DNA of 64,000 nt from NCBI RefSeq assembly GCF_000277795.1, contig NC_018149.1, positions 124,001-188,000 of the forward strand, written 5' to 3'. The notes beneath the pieces are model-generated. The model saw only the letters and a program-made list of their open reading frames with translations, did not search any database and was not told where the DNA came from. This DNA is from Mycoplasma wenyonii str. Massachusetts. Its GTDB lineage: Bacteria; Bacillota_I; Bacilli_A; Mycoplasmatales; Mycoplasmoidaceae. This document shows, in pieces, positions 8,644-20,236 of this stretch (position 1 is its first letter; the number at the start of each line of letters is the position of its first letter). A program made the position numbers and the translations under genes.

Positions 8644-11058
8644 CTATGATAAAGCTATTTTAAATTTCTTTAATAATAAAGAACCTGCACCAGCTAATAA
8701 TCCAGCACCGATCCCTGTACCTCCAATAAGTGCTGGTAGAAAAGAGCTAGTTTCACCTCAACTACTTCCTGAGCTTTTATTCGAATAGGAAGAATATCTA
8801 CTAGAGGATCTTTTATTTCAAAAATCTTCTGATTCAGGACTTATTTGATTCTTATTGAACTTAAAGTTAGTCTTTCCAGTTAGTACAACTCCCTCATAGA
8901 CCATATTTTGAACATTAACTAGTTTTGTTCCCCTATTTCCCTTGTATTCAACTTCAATTTCTATTTCATTATTGTCTTCAAATACCTTTCTGAAATTAAA
9001 GTCAGAGAGATTAATTCCTACCTCTTCTTTTCCATTATCAGAAATAGAAAATAGTCTGTGATAAGTTGAGGAGTTAATAGATTTATCAAATGATTGAGCT
9101 TCATTTCTAACTAGATAGTGAGTGTTTTCTCCTTGAACCACTATCTCTATATCTTTGTAGTAGTCTTTTAAATCTTCAATATCTGGATCTCTTTGGTTTT
9201 TAGGTTGAAGTGTGTATTTTTCAATTCCATTAAATAAATCTTTTTCTTTTAGTTGCAGTTTCATTTTGCTTCAGAAATAACTTCCTATTTTGTGAGAATT
9301 TTGCTCACCAATTAGTTTTTCAATAGAAGTTGAATGATCTTTCTTTACATATTTCTCTCGATCAAAAGAAGGTAACATCAAGAGATTTGATAGTTCCACC
9401 TTCTTTGTTCTTCCTTCAAAAAAGTCATAGTATTCTAGAGTCGCTGAGCTACTATAGTCCATTCCTATGAGCTTTACCTTTAATGACTCAGTCCATTCTG
9501 AAGAAAGATTTATCAATCTAACTCTAGGCTCTCTGACACTTTTGTTAATTAGGTAGAAGAATTTTTGTAACTTTTCTTTATTCTTCAACTCTGAGTAATA
9601 CATATCTTTCAATTCTTCTTGGTCCAGCAAAAGACCATAAAGAATATTGAATCTCGACTCAACTATAGATAGATTTAGTTTGTAGCTAAATTCTTTCTTA
9701 TTCTCTGGAGTTTGTAATTTGATGTTTGGATTATCAGAAAAGACTAATAGCTCAAAGTTTGAGAATGCACCAGTATTGCTCTTTCAATACTTTCAGTGAT
9801 CCTCAAAGTAGAATTTCTTGTCATTAAGTACTTCACTAATTGTGAATAGTTGTTCATAATCCTTAGCTCTGTATTTGAATTTCAGCTTGAACTTTAGTTT
9901 GGTGCTGATTTTTAGGAAGGCTTCAACATTATCTATCTTTTTGTAGTCTAGATAGAAGGAGAGTTGAAATTGTTTTTTCTCAAAATTACCTTTTACTGGT
10001 TCCTTAACTAACTGTATTTCCGGAACAAACAACTTGTCAAAGTCAACATATCACAAGCTTTGATCTGTTCCTTCTCTATTTACTTGATATTTAGAAGGCT
10101 TATCTAAATTTCAATCTCCCAAGGAATAGAAGTAAGTGTGAGTAGTTCAATATGCTGGATGTAGTCTTTTATATCCAACAACACCAGAGGAATAAATTCT
10201 TCTATTTTGGTGTCTCTTGAAGAAGGAATTGTAATTTAGTAAGCTAATTCGACCACATTGAGAATCAAATCCCTCCGACATCTCCTTTCTAATCACTCTC
10301 AATTCATCATCCTCATTGTGTTCTAGCTCCGAGCAATCTCTCTTTTTATTTCTTTCATAGTGATATAAATCACTTCATAGAACTGAATCAGGCTTCAACT
10401 TTCCATAATTAACCTTGGAAATAACATTATTTGCCTTATTCAACTCTCCTTTTTTCCAATAACCAGAGAAAAGGGAGATAATAGGACTCATTAAGAAAGA
10501 TTGGTCTAGCTCAATGATCTTTTTGTGTATCTCAAATGACCCCTTTATATCTTCTGGTTTTGGGAGATTTAGACTCAATAAATTCTTTAGAGTCTGACCA
10601 GAAGCCTCTCCATCAATTCAATTAATGTTTTGAGCATCATCTTTTTGCGGAAACTTATAGACTGAGGTTCAAAGATAGTGATAGTTTTTTAAGTGAGTTA
10701 GATTATTTAGTCAATTCTTTTTATAGGCACCTATTTGATTTATTTTTTGCGGATCATATCCTTTCTTATCAAAAACTAATATCTCTTGGTCATATTGGTA
10801 TTTATCTAGATATTTCCACTCAGAGATCTTTTCATAATACTTGTCATAAATGATTAAGTTAACTGGTAATACTAACTCTTTTCTTAGATTAGGTTCTGAT
10901 GTGGCGGAATTAACTAAATCTTTGTAAGTCTCAAGATGTGTCTTATTTTTGGCTTGACTATCTTCAACAATCTTGCTATAGTCTAGTCAGAGCTCCCCAG
11001 CAGGTCTACTTGTTGCAAGAAGAGCAGATTGCAAACCATATAAAGTTTTTAGACTCAT
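8644..11058 (-). CDS. Large protein with C-terminal membrane anchor, unknown function
   Basis: 804 residues from the ATG at 11058 to TAG at 8644-8646, one continuous frame with many TGA Trp codons. The N-terminus (SLKTLYGLQSALLATSRPAG) is only mildly hydrophobic. The bulk is polar, Lys/Tyr/Trp-rich and beta-like, with no motif I recognise. The C-terminus has a Ser-rich stretch (KRSSSRYSSYSNKSSGSSWG) followed by a glycine-rich membrane segment (ALIGGTGIGAGLLAGAG) and a short basic tail, so it looks tail-anchored. It is the first gene of a unit with rpmF and the SecE-like ORF. A role at the surface or in secretion is possible, but nothing in the sequence proves it. Confidence 0.75.
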
Positions 11059-11115
11059 ATCCCCAAGGTCTTTTCACTACATTTATTAGTCGAAAAGTGA
11101 AAAAAGGATGAAAAT

Positions 11116-11697
11116 TTATTTTTTTAAATAGTTAATTGGGTCTTTCAACTCCTTCTCGCTCAGTAAGATAAACCTCTTTACTAACTGAAAAATTGAATCT
11201 TGCAACTGATCTAATATATTTCTTTCATCAAGAGTAAAGTTTTCCATTACATAATTTCTTATTACTAAGCTCTCGTTAGTAACTGTTGGTCTTATCCCAA
11301 CCTTTAACTTAAGACACTGAGAGAGGGGAAAAGAAGTTTCTACATTTCTAACCCCTAAGTGTTTTATCTTCTCTTCCTTTCTCTTAATTAACTTGTAATT
11401 TCCAATAGAAATATCTAGTTCATCATAGATTAGTAGGACATTCTCGAAATCCAGCTTTAACTCTCTTAAGGTTTTCTTTAAAGACTGTCCAGAGCTATTC
11501 ATATACTCATAAGGCTTACAAAGAATAAAAGAGTTTCCTTTTAAAGAGTTATTTTTTGAAACCATAGAACCATTAACTAAGCTAAATGGGGAACACCCCA
11601 ACTTAGCTTGTATTTGATCTATTACTTGAAAACCTAGATTGTGTCTAGTGTTCTCGTATTCTTTAGTTGGATTTCCTAGTCCGACTATTATTTTCAC
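11116..11697 (-). CDS. pth: Peptidyl-tRNA hydrolase
   Basis: 193 residues from GTG at 11697, the usual length. Pth releases tRNA from peptidyl-tRNA that drops off the ribosome. Visible motifs: GLGNPTKEY at the N-terminus, TRHNLGF with the catalytic His (residue 19), KPYEYMNSSGQS, and LLIYDELDIS with the conserved Asp. The segment that is normally GHNGL plus a basic residue and Ser reads KHLGVRN here, so the conserved substrate-positioning Asn is missing. The start overlaps the exonuclease gene upstream by 35 nt. Confidence 0.93.
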   Translation of the reverse strand: MKIIVGLGNPTKEYENTRHNLGFQVIDQIQAKLGCSPFSLVNGSMVSKNNSLKGNSFILCKPYEYMNSSGQSLKKTLRELKLDFENVLLIYDELDISIGNYKLIKRKEEKIKHLGVRNVETSFPLSQCLKLKVGIRPTVTNESLVIRNYVMENFTLDERNILDQLQDSIFQLVKRFILLSEKELKDPINYLKK

Positions 11698-12496
11698 TTT
11701 TTATGGTGAAGTCTGACAGGCTATATTTAAATCTAATTTTCGTTTGAATAGTGGCCAATTGCAAGCACTTCTCTAAAGTTTCTAGATTTGCTTGAAGTGA
11801 TCTTTTTATCCTACTTTCAGGTAAGTTATCTAAAGAAGACAATAGTCTCTCTTTAGTTTGATAGTCTGTTATTAGCTTAGTTGCATTCTTAGGACCAATA
11901 CCTGGTATTCCAGAGTAGTTATCACTAGAATCTCCAGCCAATGCCTTTAATAAAGGTATTTGAAAAGGAGATAAACCTTCATTTAACTCTGAGAAGTTTT
12001 GATGATTATTTATCTCTAAGCCAGAAGAGATCTTTATTCTAATTACTGAAACCAAGTGGTTAACTAATTGAAGTAAATCTTTATCAATAGTAATAATGTC
12101 TACTCTATAGTCTGCCTCTGAGAGTTGTCTAGAGAGAGTACCTATTAAATCATCTGCCTCATAACCTCTAGGGGCATAAAGAGCATTTATTCCCTCTTCC
12201 CTTGCCTTTAGTATGATTTCAGGAAATCAATCAACTAACTCTTGAGGCATAGGTTCTCTATTTGCTTTATAGATAGGTAGTATTTCTGTTCTAAAGCTCT
12301 TTCTATCAACATCCAAAGCTAATAGTCCATAACCATAGCTATTTAACTTAAGTCACTTTCTAAGTTGCGAAGTGAATAAGTCAAAGAAATTCTCTTTAAT
12401 CTTTGCAGGCAACACATTTGGGTCTTTAGGATAAACAGCATGAAAACATCGATATATTATGGAATTTCCATCTATTAATAAGAATCTCTTATTCAC
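11663..12496 (-). CDS. 5'-3' exonuclease (PolA N-terminal-like)
   Basis: 277 residues from GTG at 12496. Family signatures in order: LLIDGNSIIYRCFHA at the N-terminus, GYEADDLIGTL and TIDKDLLQLV (metal-binding acids), and ALAGDSSDNYSGIPGIGPKNA, the helix-3-turn type DNA-binding and acidic region. This is the stand-alone flap/5' nuclease that mycoplasmas have in place of a full DNA polymerase I; it removes RNA primers and flaps. The GTG overlaps the dnaE stop (GTGAATAA), which suggests coupled translation, and the 3' end overlaps pth by 35 nt. Confidence 0.93.
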
Positions 12497-14975
12497 AGAA
12501 ATTAAAGTCTTTCAAGTTAATTTTTAGAGAATCTACTTTGTTTTTTTCAAAGAGCTTCACTTCCTCTTCATTGAAGGAATTTCTTAAAGAGTTATCTTCT
12601 TGTTCTGAGCCAAACAATCACTCATTTCACAAACTATCTAAGTTGTAGTGAAGAAAGAGTTGCGACTCTGTCTCACAAAATAACTTTCTAAATCAATTCA
12701 GATAGTTAAGGGAGAGTATCTCTTCTTTTGTGAAACCCTCCTCTAGAAGTAAAAAGATAACTTCTTTTAAGTTTTTAGACTCAATCTTTAAGCAAGCGTT
12801 TTGCAGTCTGTTAGTTAATTCTGAGGTGCTACTCTTTAGAACATTTAGCCCCAGTTGAAAGACTTTTTTATCTTTAGAGAAACTACCAAGATATTCTGTA
12901 CGAGAGAGTACGCTAGGCAACTCTAATTGATAGTCCATTTTGACTAATTCTTTCAAAATCTGTTCAGTCACTCCCTCTTTTTCTAATAGAGTAAGAAAGA
13001 ATTCTTCACTGTAATTTGCTTTCAAATAAGCTGCTTGATAGGCAGATAGAGCATATCCAATTGCATGAGCCTTATTGAAGCTATATTCCCCGAAGGATTT
13101 AATGAATTCTCATAAGTTAATCTGTTCTGCCCTTGAATAAGAAGAGTTAGAGATGATGCTAAAGAACTCTTCTTTTAGCTTTTCTAACTTAGAAAGATCT
13201 TTCTTTTGCAAGGCTAGTCTATATTTATCTGTTTGATAGAGAGGAATATTTAAAGCAAGAGAGATAATTGACATTATTTGCTCTTGATAGAGTATTATCC
13301 CTCTAGTATCAGAGAGAATCTTTTGGATCTCTGGGCGAGAGAATTGTTTTTTATTGGGGTTGTAGTTAAGGAACTTAGAGATGTGTTTATTAATTCCAGG
13401 TCTTATGACTGAAATTAATTGAGCGAGATCAGAAACTGATTTCACTTGAAAGCTGTTCAAAACCTTTTTGATCAAAACATTATCTAGGTGAAAAAGGTAA
13501 TAAGTACAACCAGAGTTAATTAGCTGTAAAGTTTTTTGGTCTTGTAAGTCTAGTTCAGATAGTTGCAACTTTTTATTTTTAGAGACTTGAATCTTTCTTA
13601 AGATCTCTGAAATGAAATCAAGATAGGGAGAGGATAGGATATCAAACTTCTGTAGGGAGAAGTAAGAAGAGAGATTGTATTCTAGATAGGCTACTGGAAA
13701 AGATAGAGAAAACTCTTCAGAGATATGCAATAAAGGTGGATTGTTTGAATCTATAGGTATTAAAGAAGAGGGGTGTGGTTGATAGAGAAAGGGTAAATTA
13801 ATTAATTTATTTAGTAATTGCTGATTAGAAGGTTCTTGATAGTTTGGAAAAGCTTTTGCTAAAGGAGAACTAATCAAATTAATATTCCTTATTTGCTTCT
13901 GAATTAAGGGAATTACAAAGTTAGTTCTTCCAAAGCTTTCAGCTAGATAATCTAGTGTTTCTTGCTTTCTAAGACTCTCAATATCTAGATCTAAGTCTGG
14001 AACTCTCTCAGAAGATAGATTCAAGAATCTATCTAGTAACAAACCATATTTCAAGGGATCAACTTGAGTTATTCCAAGCAAAAAGATAATTAGACTACTA
14101 GAAGCGGAACCTCTTCCTGCGCTAGTAAGTATCTCTTTTTCTTTTATGTATTGAAGTAACTTAAAGAAAATGAATAGATAATTCCAGTATTCCTTTAGCT
14201 CAAATAACTCTATCTCTAACTTAAGTCTTTCTAGATATTGAGCCTTATTCTCTATATTCTTGAGATATTTACTTAATCTAGACTTACAAAACTGAATAAT
14301 CTCCTTAGCTTGTTCCTTTTGATCTCCAGAAGGAGTTACTTCACTTACTGGATAGTACTCACAATTTTTAAGTATTACTAGTAGGTTTTTAACTCAATGT
14401 TTGTGAAAGCTTAAAAGATTATCTTCTTGATTCAAATAATTAACTCTTAAGTGTGAGTTAAGCTCTAACTCTGACTCAAACAAAGAATCATTTCTTAAGG
14501 AAGAGACTAAAGAGAAGGCTTCATAATCTTCTGGATTTAAAAAGAGATTCTCTCTGATATATATTCCATTCTCTAGTTCAGAATTGGAGAGATAGTACTC
14601 TTGATCCCCTCAAGGTAATTCATTTTTATCTCCAGAAAGAAAGATCTTGAAAATGTTCTTTCACTCTTCTTTCTTTATTTCTTTTTGGCTTGTGAAATTA
14701 ACTAAAGACTTGTAACCTTTAAAGTTCTTAGGTATTAAGAGTCACTCCGAGCTGTCCTTATATATGTAATGAAGAGATAAAACTGGGACTAATCCTTTCT
14801 TACTGGCTTTGGAGTGAAAAGAAGGAAAGTGTTTTACAATCTGTGACTCAGAAAAAACAGAGTGTTTGTGATTATTAGCTAGACTAAACTCAATGATCTC
14901 ATCTATTGAGATTGTTGACTCAAAGATAGAGTTACTCGCTCTAACAAAAAGTTGCGGAAGTCTTAATCTCTTTAT
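12489..14975 (-). CDS. dnaE: DNA polymerase III alpha subunit, DnaE type
   Basis: 828 residues if ATA at 14975 is the start; there is no in-frame ATG, GTG or TTG upstream of the conserved part. The N-terminus (LFVRASNSIFESTISIDEII) aligns with the PHP domain of DnaE, but the first His-x-His pair is replaced. Polymerase signatures follow: LLDRFLN and VPDLDLDI (residues about 313-332, with catalytic Asp), GCTYYLFHLDN in the place of the T-x-G-x-FQ motif, ISVIRPG, and DTRGIILYQEQIMSI. The C-terminus ends soon after the helix-hairpin-helix-like region, shorter than usual. It begins 9 nt after the lysS stop in the same frame, and its end overlaps the exonuclease start. Confidence 0.9.
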
Positions 14976-14984
14976 TTCTTTAGA

Positions 14985-16415
14985 TTAGCCCTTGAGGTAT
15001 GGAAAGGAAATAACTTCTTTGATAGATTTACTATCTAGCAAGAACATTATTAATCTATCTAAACCTATTCCTACTCCTCCAGTTGGTGGCAGCCCATACT
15101 CTAAAGCAGATAGATAATCATAGTCTAACTTCAGTTCAAACTCTGATTCAGAAGCTATTTGTTTCTTAAATTGTTCCTCTTGGACAAAGGGATCATTTTG
15201 TTCTGCAAAACCATTAGCTATCTCTTTTCCTCCTATGTACAGTTCAAATCTCTTAGAAAAGAAATTATTGGACTTATCTTCTTTCGCTAGAGGAGAACAC
15301 TCTGAGCTAAATCCATATACAAAGGTTGGATAGTCTAATTTCTCCGAGATAAGCTCTTCAAAGAATTTCTCATATATTCTTGATAAGCTCTTCTTTTCTT
15401 CTTCTGTCAACTCTATTCCTAACTCATTGGCTTTTTGAATAGCTTCAGAGAGAGTTGGAGGATTGGAATAGAAATCCAATTCTGTTTTCTCCTTAACTAA
15501 CTCTCACATTGCTTTTCTTTCAAATCTCTTTATCTCTCTCTCCCCAACTAAGAACTTATTTAGTAGGTGTTGAATTAACTTTTCAGTTAGTTCCATAGTC
15601 TTTTCTAGTCCTAAATAAGTACTATAGATCTCTATAGAACTGAATTCAGGATTATGGAAGTTATCTACTCCTTCATTTCTGAAAGACTTACCTATTTCAT
15701 AAACCTTTGTTCAACCTGAAACTATTAGTCTCTTTAGATATAGCTCAGGAGCAATTCTTAAATATAAATCTTCCTTTAGGGTATTGTGGTGAGTCTTAAA
15801 GGGTCTGGCTGAAGCTCCTCCAGGAATCTTATGTAATATAGGAGTTTCAAACTCTAAGTAACCTAACTCACTTAAATACTTTCTTAGTTCACTAATTATT
15901 TGTGCACGAAGAGTTAATTTATTAAATAACTCTTCATTGAGTATTAAGTTCCCTACTCTATTCCTAACAGCTAGTTCAGGGCTTTGTATTCCTGCTCATT
16001 TTTCCGGCAGCGGTTTTAAAGCCTTAGAGATTATCTTTAGTTGTTGAACTCTAATACTTAAAGTTCCCTTATGAGTAGTAAATAAAGGTCCTGAAACTAA
16101 AACATAATCTCCTATATCTACATACTTTTCAAAGTATTGGTGTATTTCCTTAATACTTTCTTCTTTTAAATCTATGTAGGCTTGTAATTTACTATTATTC
16201 TCTTTAAATACAAAGAAAGGTCCTCTAACTGTAAGAACCCTTCCTCCAAGTATTAATGACTTATTTAGGTAGTTATCTGGACAACTTGTAACCTCCTCTA
16301 TGGAGTAATTAGGAGTTAAGCCCCCGGAAGAGTAACCATCTTCCCCTAGGGTTTTAAGCTCTAATAATTTTTTTCTTCTAACCTCTTCTTGGTCATTTAA
16401 CTTTCTTTCTTGCAA
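14985..16415 (-). CDS. lysS: Lysyl-tRNA synthetase, class II
   Basis: 476 residues from TTG at 16415. The N-terminal OB-fold anticodon-binding domain includes [14 protein letters not shown]. Class II motif 2 is seen as [20 protein letters not shown] and motif 3 as [15 protein letters not shown], both complete. It charges tRNA-Lys. First gene of the minus-strand unit lysS-dnaE-exonuclease-pth. Its start is only 11 nt from the start of the divergent gene at 16427, so promoter elements must overlap coding sequence of one or both genes. Confidence 0.96.
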
Positions 16416-16426
16416 CTTAAGAGGTA

Positions 16427-19400
16427 ATGCTAACCCTCTTCACGATCAAAAAAATTTTATTTTTTGGGGCTATAGGAACAGGTGTCTTAGGCCCTATTAT
16501 TGGTACCTCTCCAGTAATAAGAGAGTTTACTTGAGGCGGTTCAGATATCTCTCCCTTAAAGGAAGGTATTTTTGACTTAGCCAATGTAAATATATATGAC
16601 AATGTAAGCATTCCCGCCTTCCTTAAACAAGCCCTGATCTTTAAGGAGGGTCAAGAAGGTTTAGTTGAATCCTTTGCTCAAGAACTAGCTAAAAGATGAT
16701 ATTTCTCTCAACCTTCTAATTGAACTGAAGAGCAGAGATCCAATTGAAAAGAACTACAAAAAAAACAATTTGAAGATGCTTGAAAGAGTATTAATCCTAA
16801 AAATCACCAAAGAGACTTCTGAGATAACTACTGAGGCTCCAGAGAAAGTATGGAGTCTTTTTGACTAAGACACAATAGTTACAAACTAGTTAAGTCTTTC
16901 TTAACTGATGTCAAGAAATCTGATTTTGCTTTAAGTGAATCTTGAGAGTGACATAAGAGTGGAGGAAATAGCAATAGCAACGGAGAACTCTTTAAAAGAA
17001 AAGTTTTTGCGAGCGATGAAGAATTAGAAAAACCAGATAGTTGAAAAAAGATTGGCTTCTTCCCCTCTAAATCTAGAGAGCATTTCAAAGATGAAAAGTG
17101 AAAGAAATTTATTCAGGGAAAGTTTGACTTTATTAATTGAAGTTACAAGAAGTGATTTGATCGAACTCTTCCTATGTATTTCTGAAAAATTAGTTGATAC
17201 TATGACAAAAATGCAACTAATTCAGAGATAGAGAAAGAGTACAGCAAAAAACATTTAAAAGAGCACTTTCCCTCAAAAGCAAATTATTCTTTCCCTGTTT
17301 TCTCTAAAAAGACTATTGAGAAATTTAAGTCATTTATTAAGAATGTTTCGGAAAGTAACGCGGAAAGTTCCGGTAGCAGCAGTGTTGGTCAAGAAAAACT
17401 AGAACTTGAGAAATACTATATTGACAACTGAAAGGGGGATCAATCTTCCCCAGCCACCTTACTTGAGATACTTAATTCTTTTGAAGGAGCAACTCCGGAG
17501 TATGCCTCTGTAGCTTCTTATTTAGTTAATAAGGTACTAAGTGGTAACTCAACTGCAGGGGCTGGCGACCGCGTAGGACAAAATGACTCCCAAATAAATA
17601 AGTTAGAAGGACAAACCATAAAAACAAAAAACGGAGATCTTAATGATCCAATCTCAATCTTTTTTGATGAGAATGGAGGAACTGGCAAAAATAACAATAC
17701 CAACATCTCTTTTGATTCTGAAATTCTCACGAAAAAAACAGAATCTAAAAAACATAAATATGTTCATGATGTCAGAGAAACTGATGCTGGATGAATTTTT
17801 TTCAGGGATGCCGATGGAGCCCATGCCTTAGCTTTAGATGGTCATCGTTATTTAGAAAGAAAGAGTGGCACTAGTGAACAAAATGAAGATGCCAAAAACA
17901 AATTATTTAATTGGTTTAATTTCAGAAATCTTCAATCTAGTGAAACTAGAAGAAATTGATCTTCTGGAAAGAAATTCTTAAATCTTTCTGAAACAGATAA
18001 TTGGTTCTCTAAGTTCTCTGACTATCTAAATACCAACTTTGATAAATTACTGGCAGAATATTTTGTTAGAGACAATAATGGCAACAAGGAATTATTTGAA
18101 CTTTTAAAAGAAGAAGATAAAAGCTACTTCAACAAATATAAAGATGTATTAACTAAGATATTTGGTCTTTGAAGTACTAATGAGTGAAATTCAAAGATAT
18201 TTGGACTAAGACAAAAAATCATTGGAAGATACAGCTCTATAGATTGAAAGAAAGAAGGTTATGGAAATTCAAATATCAAAGTAGTAACTAAACAAGGTTT
18301 ATCTTCTCCATTTCCCTTTGCAACTGATTTTTCAGATAGCAAAAAAGAAAGATTCAAAAGCCAAGAGAATGTATTCAATGAATTTCTAAAACCGAAGGAA
18401 CAAGCGACTCAATCTGTAGTTGCCGTAAAAGTTTCTGATCCGGTAGAAGCCGAATCACCAAATCCTCAAGATTCTGCAACTGCAAAAAAATTTATTGAAT
18501 ATCACAAATCCATACAAGAGTTATTGGATGGTAACAAGATTGATCTAAAAATCAGAAGTAAAGGTTTTGATTTCCAAAGTAGCCAAAGATTATTTGTTAA
18601 TGACTCAATCTTTGACTATCTGCAAGATAAGTTATTTGCCAATAAAGATTTATTGAACTATCAAGTAAAAGAAGGAAAGTTATTAAATAGTGGGTTTTTT
18701 CGAGGAAATAGTTTACTTAAGGACAAAAAAGACAATCATCAAAATGAAACCAATCTTCCTTGGTTAGCACCTCTTAATGTAGAAAAGAACTTATCTGAAT
18801 TTTTACAAGTTCCACCGAAATTAACTCAAGCCAACGCACAACAACCAGCAACTGGGGCTCAGAATAATGGATGTTGAAAATGTGAATCTTTTCAATCCGG
18901 AAAAAATGAAGAAACAAACAAAAGCAGTCTTGAATCCCTTCTTAACAAACTCCTAAAGATTTATTTTTTCAAAAATTACCTAAAAACTGTTAAAGAAGAT
19001 TACTTTGATTTCTTATCTGACTTTCCCTCCGGACAAAGAAAAAATGGAGCAGGCGTAGAGCAACAACAAGAAAGTCAAGTTCAATTAACAAACACCACTA
19101 AATTTGACTTTCTAACTGATGAATTGTTTGAAAAGTGAAGAAAGAGTTATCTTTCAGATATCAAAGAAAGAAATAACTTTTTAGATTTCTTAATAACTCT
19201 CAGTTATTTATCAAAAAAGAACTTTGAAGGTTTAAGAGAAGCTATGAAAGTTGAATTAGTTTCAAGCACTGACTATCATTATCTACTTTTCGAAGCTACT
19301 TCAAATAAGACAACAGAAGGGGAACAAAACAAAAAGCCGATTCACCCCTTCTTAGGCAAAAAGAATGGAGAAGCGGAAGATAGTTCAGAACAAAACTTCT

Positions 19401-20236
19401 TTGAGAGTCGAGAAAAAGCAAGACAGCACATCCGAGAAAATTGAAGAACTGTTGGAAAATTAAGCCTCTCAAATCCTCCAACAATTCCCCAAACTACCGG
19501 AGAAACAAAAGATGCAATATACAAACAATTAATAACTGAAAAACCTAGTCTACCAAGCAAAACAGACAAAAACAATCTCTTTAATTTCAAAGATCTAAAA
19601 GGATTAATAGATCGAATTAAAAATATCTCTAGTCCCTCTGACTTTGATAAATTAGTAACTCTAATTTCCAAAGTACATACCAAAGTAATACCTGATTTCT
19701 ACAGAGGAGATAAGTTATTCACTAAAGAGAAAAAAGAAAAAAAGATTTATTTAGAAGAAAAGAAAAAACTATTAGTTTATCAATTATTACACACCGATCA
19801 AGGACCTTTCTATTCCTCTTCTGAAATAGAGAAAGAAAATGAAATATTGTCCAAAGATATTGACAAAATTGCACAAGAGGCAAAACTTAGTGAGAATAGC
19901 GGCACAACTGCAGTAGCTGTTCAAACCACTTCAGGTGGTAGTGGCGGAACAGAAAAAAAACACCTAAATTCAAAGTACTTCAATAGAGAAAAAGGAACAA
20001 CTAAAGATGGTGGTTACTTCATTCAAGTGTCTTCAAAAGACTTTGAAGATGAAAGCTCTACTTGTGAATTCTTTAACTTACTACCTATAGAGCTATTAGC
20101 AGAATTTCTTGCTCTAGAGGCAGATAAGCCTTTAAACAAAGACAAAGCACAGAAGAGCTTCTTTGATGGCACTTCTAGAGTAAAAGCAAGAGATATGAAG
20201 TTCAAGAGCCATGTAGATAGTAAGCATGTGGAATAA
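16427..20236 (+). CDS. Very large putative secreted or surface protein
   Basis: 1269 residues from the ATG at 16427 to TAA, one frame with about 30 TGA Trp codons. AAGAGG just upstream of the ATG could serve as a ribosome binding site. The N-terminus (TIKKILFFGAIGTGVLGPI) is a signal peptide or signal anchor without a lipobox Cys. The body is hydrophilic, rich in Lys, Asn, Ser, Phe and Trp, with low-complexity Ser/Gly/Gln linkers (NVSESNAESSGSSS-like and TTSGGSGGTE). There is no C-terminal membrane segment. No domain is recognised. It is followed by a similar large gene with a 1-nt overlap, so the two probably form one transcript and may act together. Confidence 0.8.
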
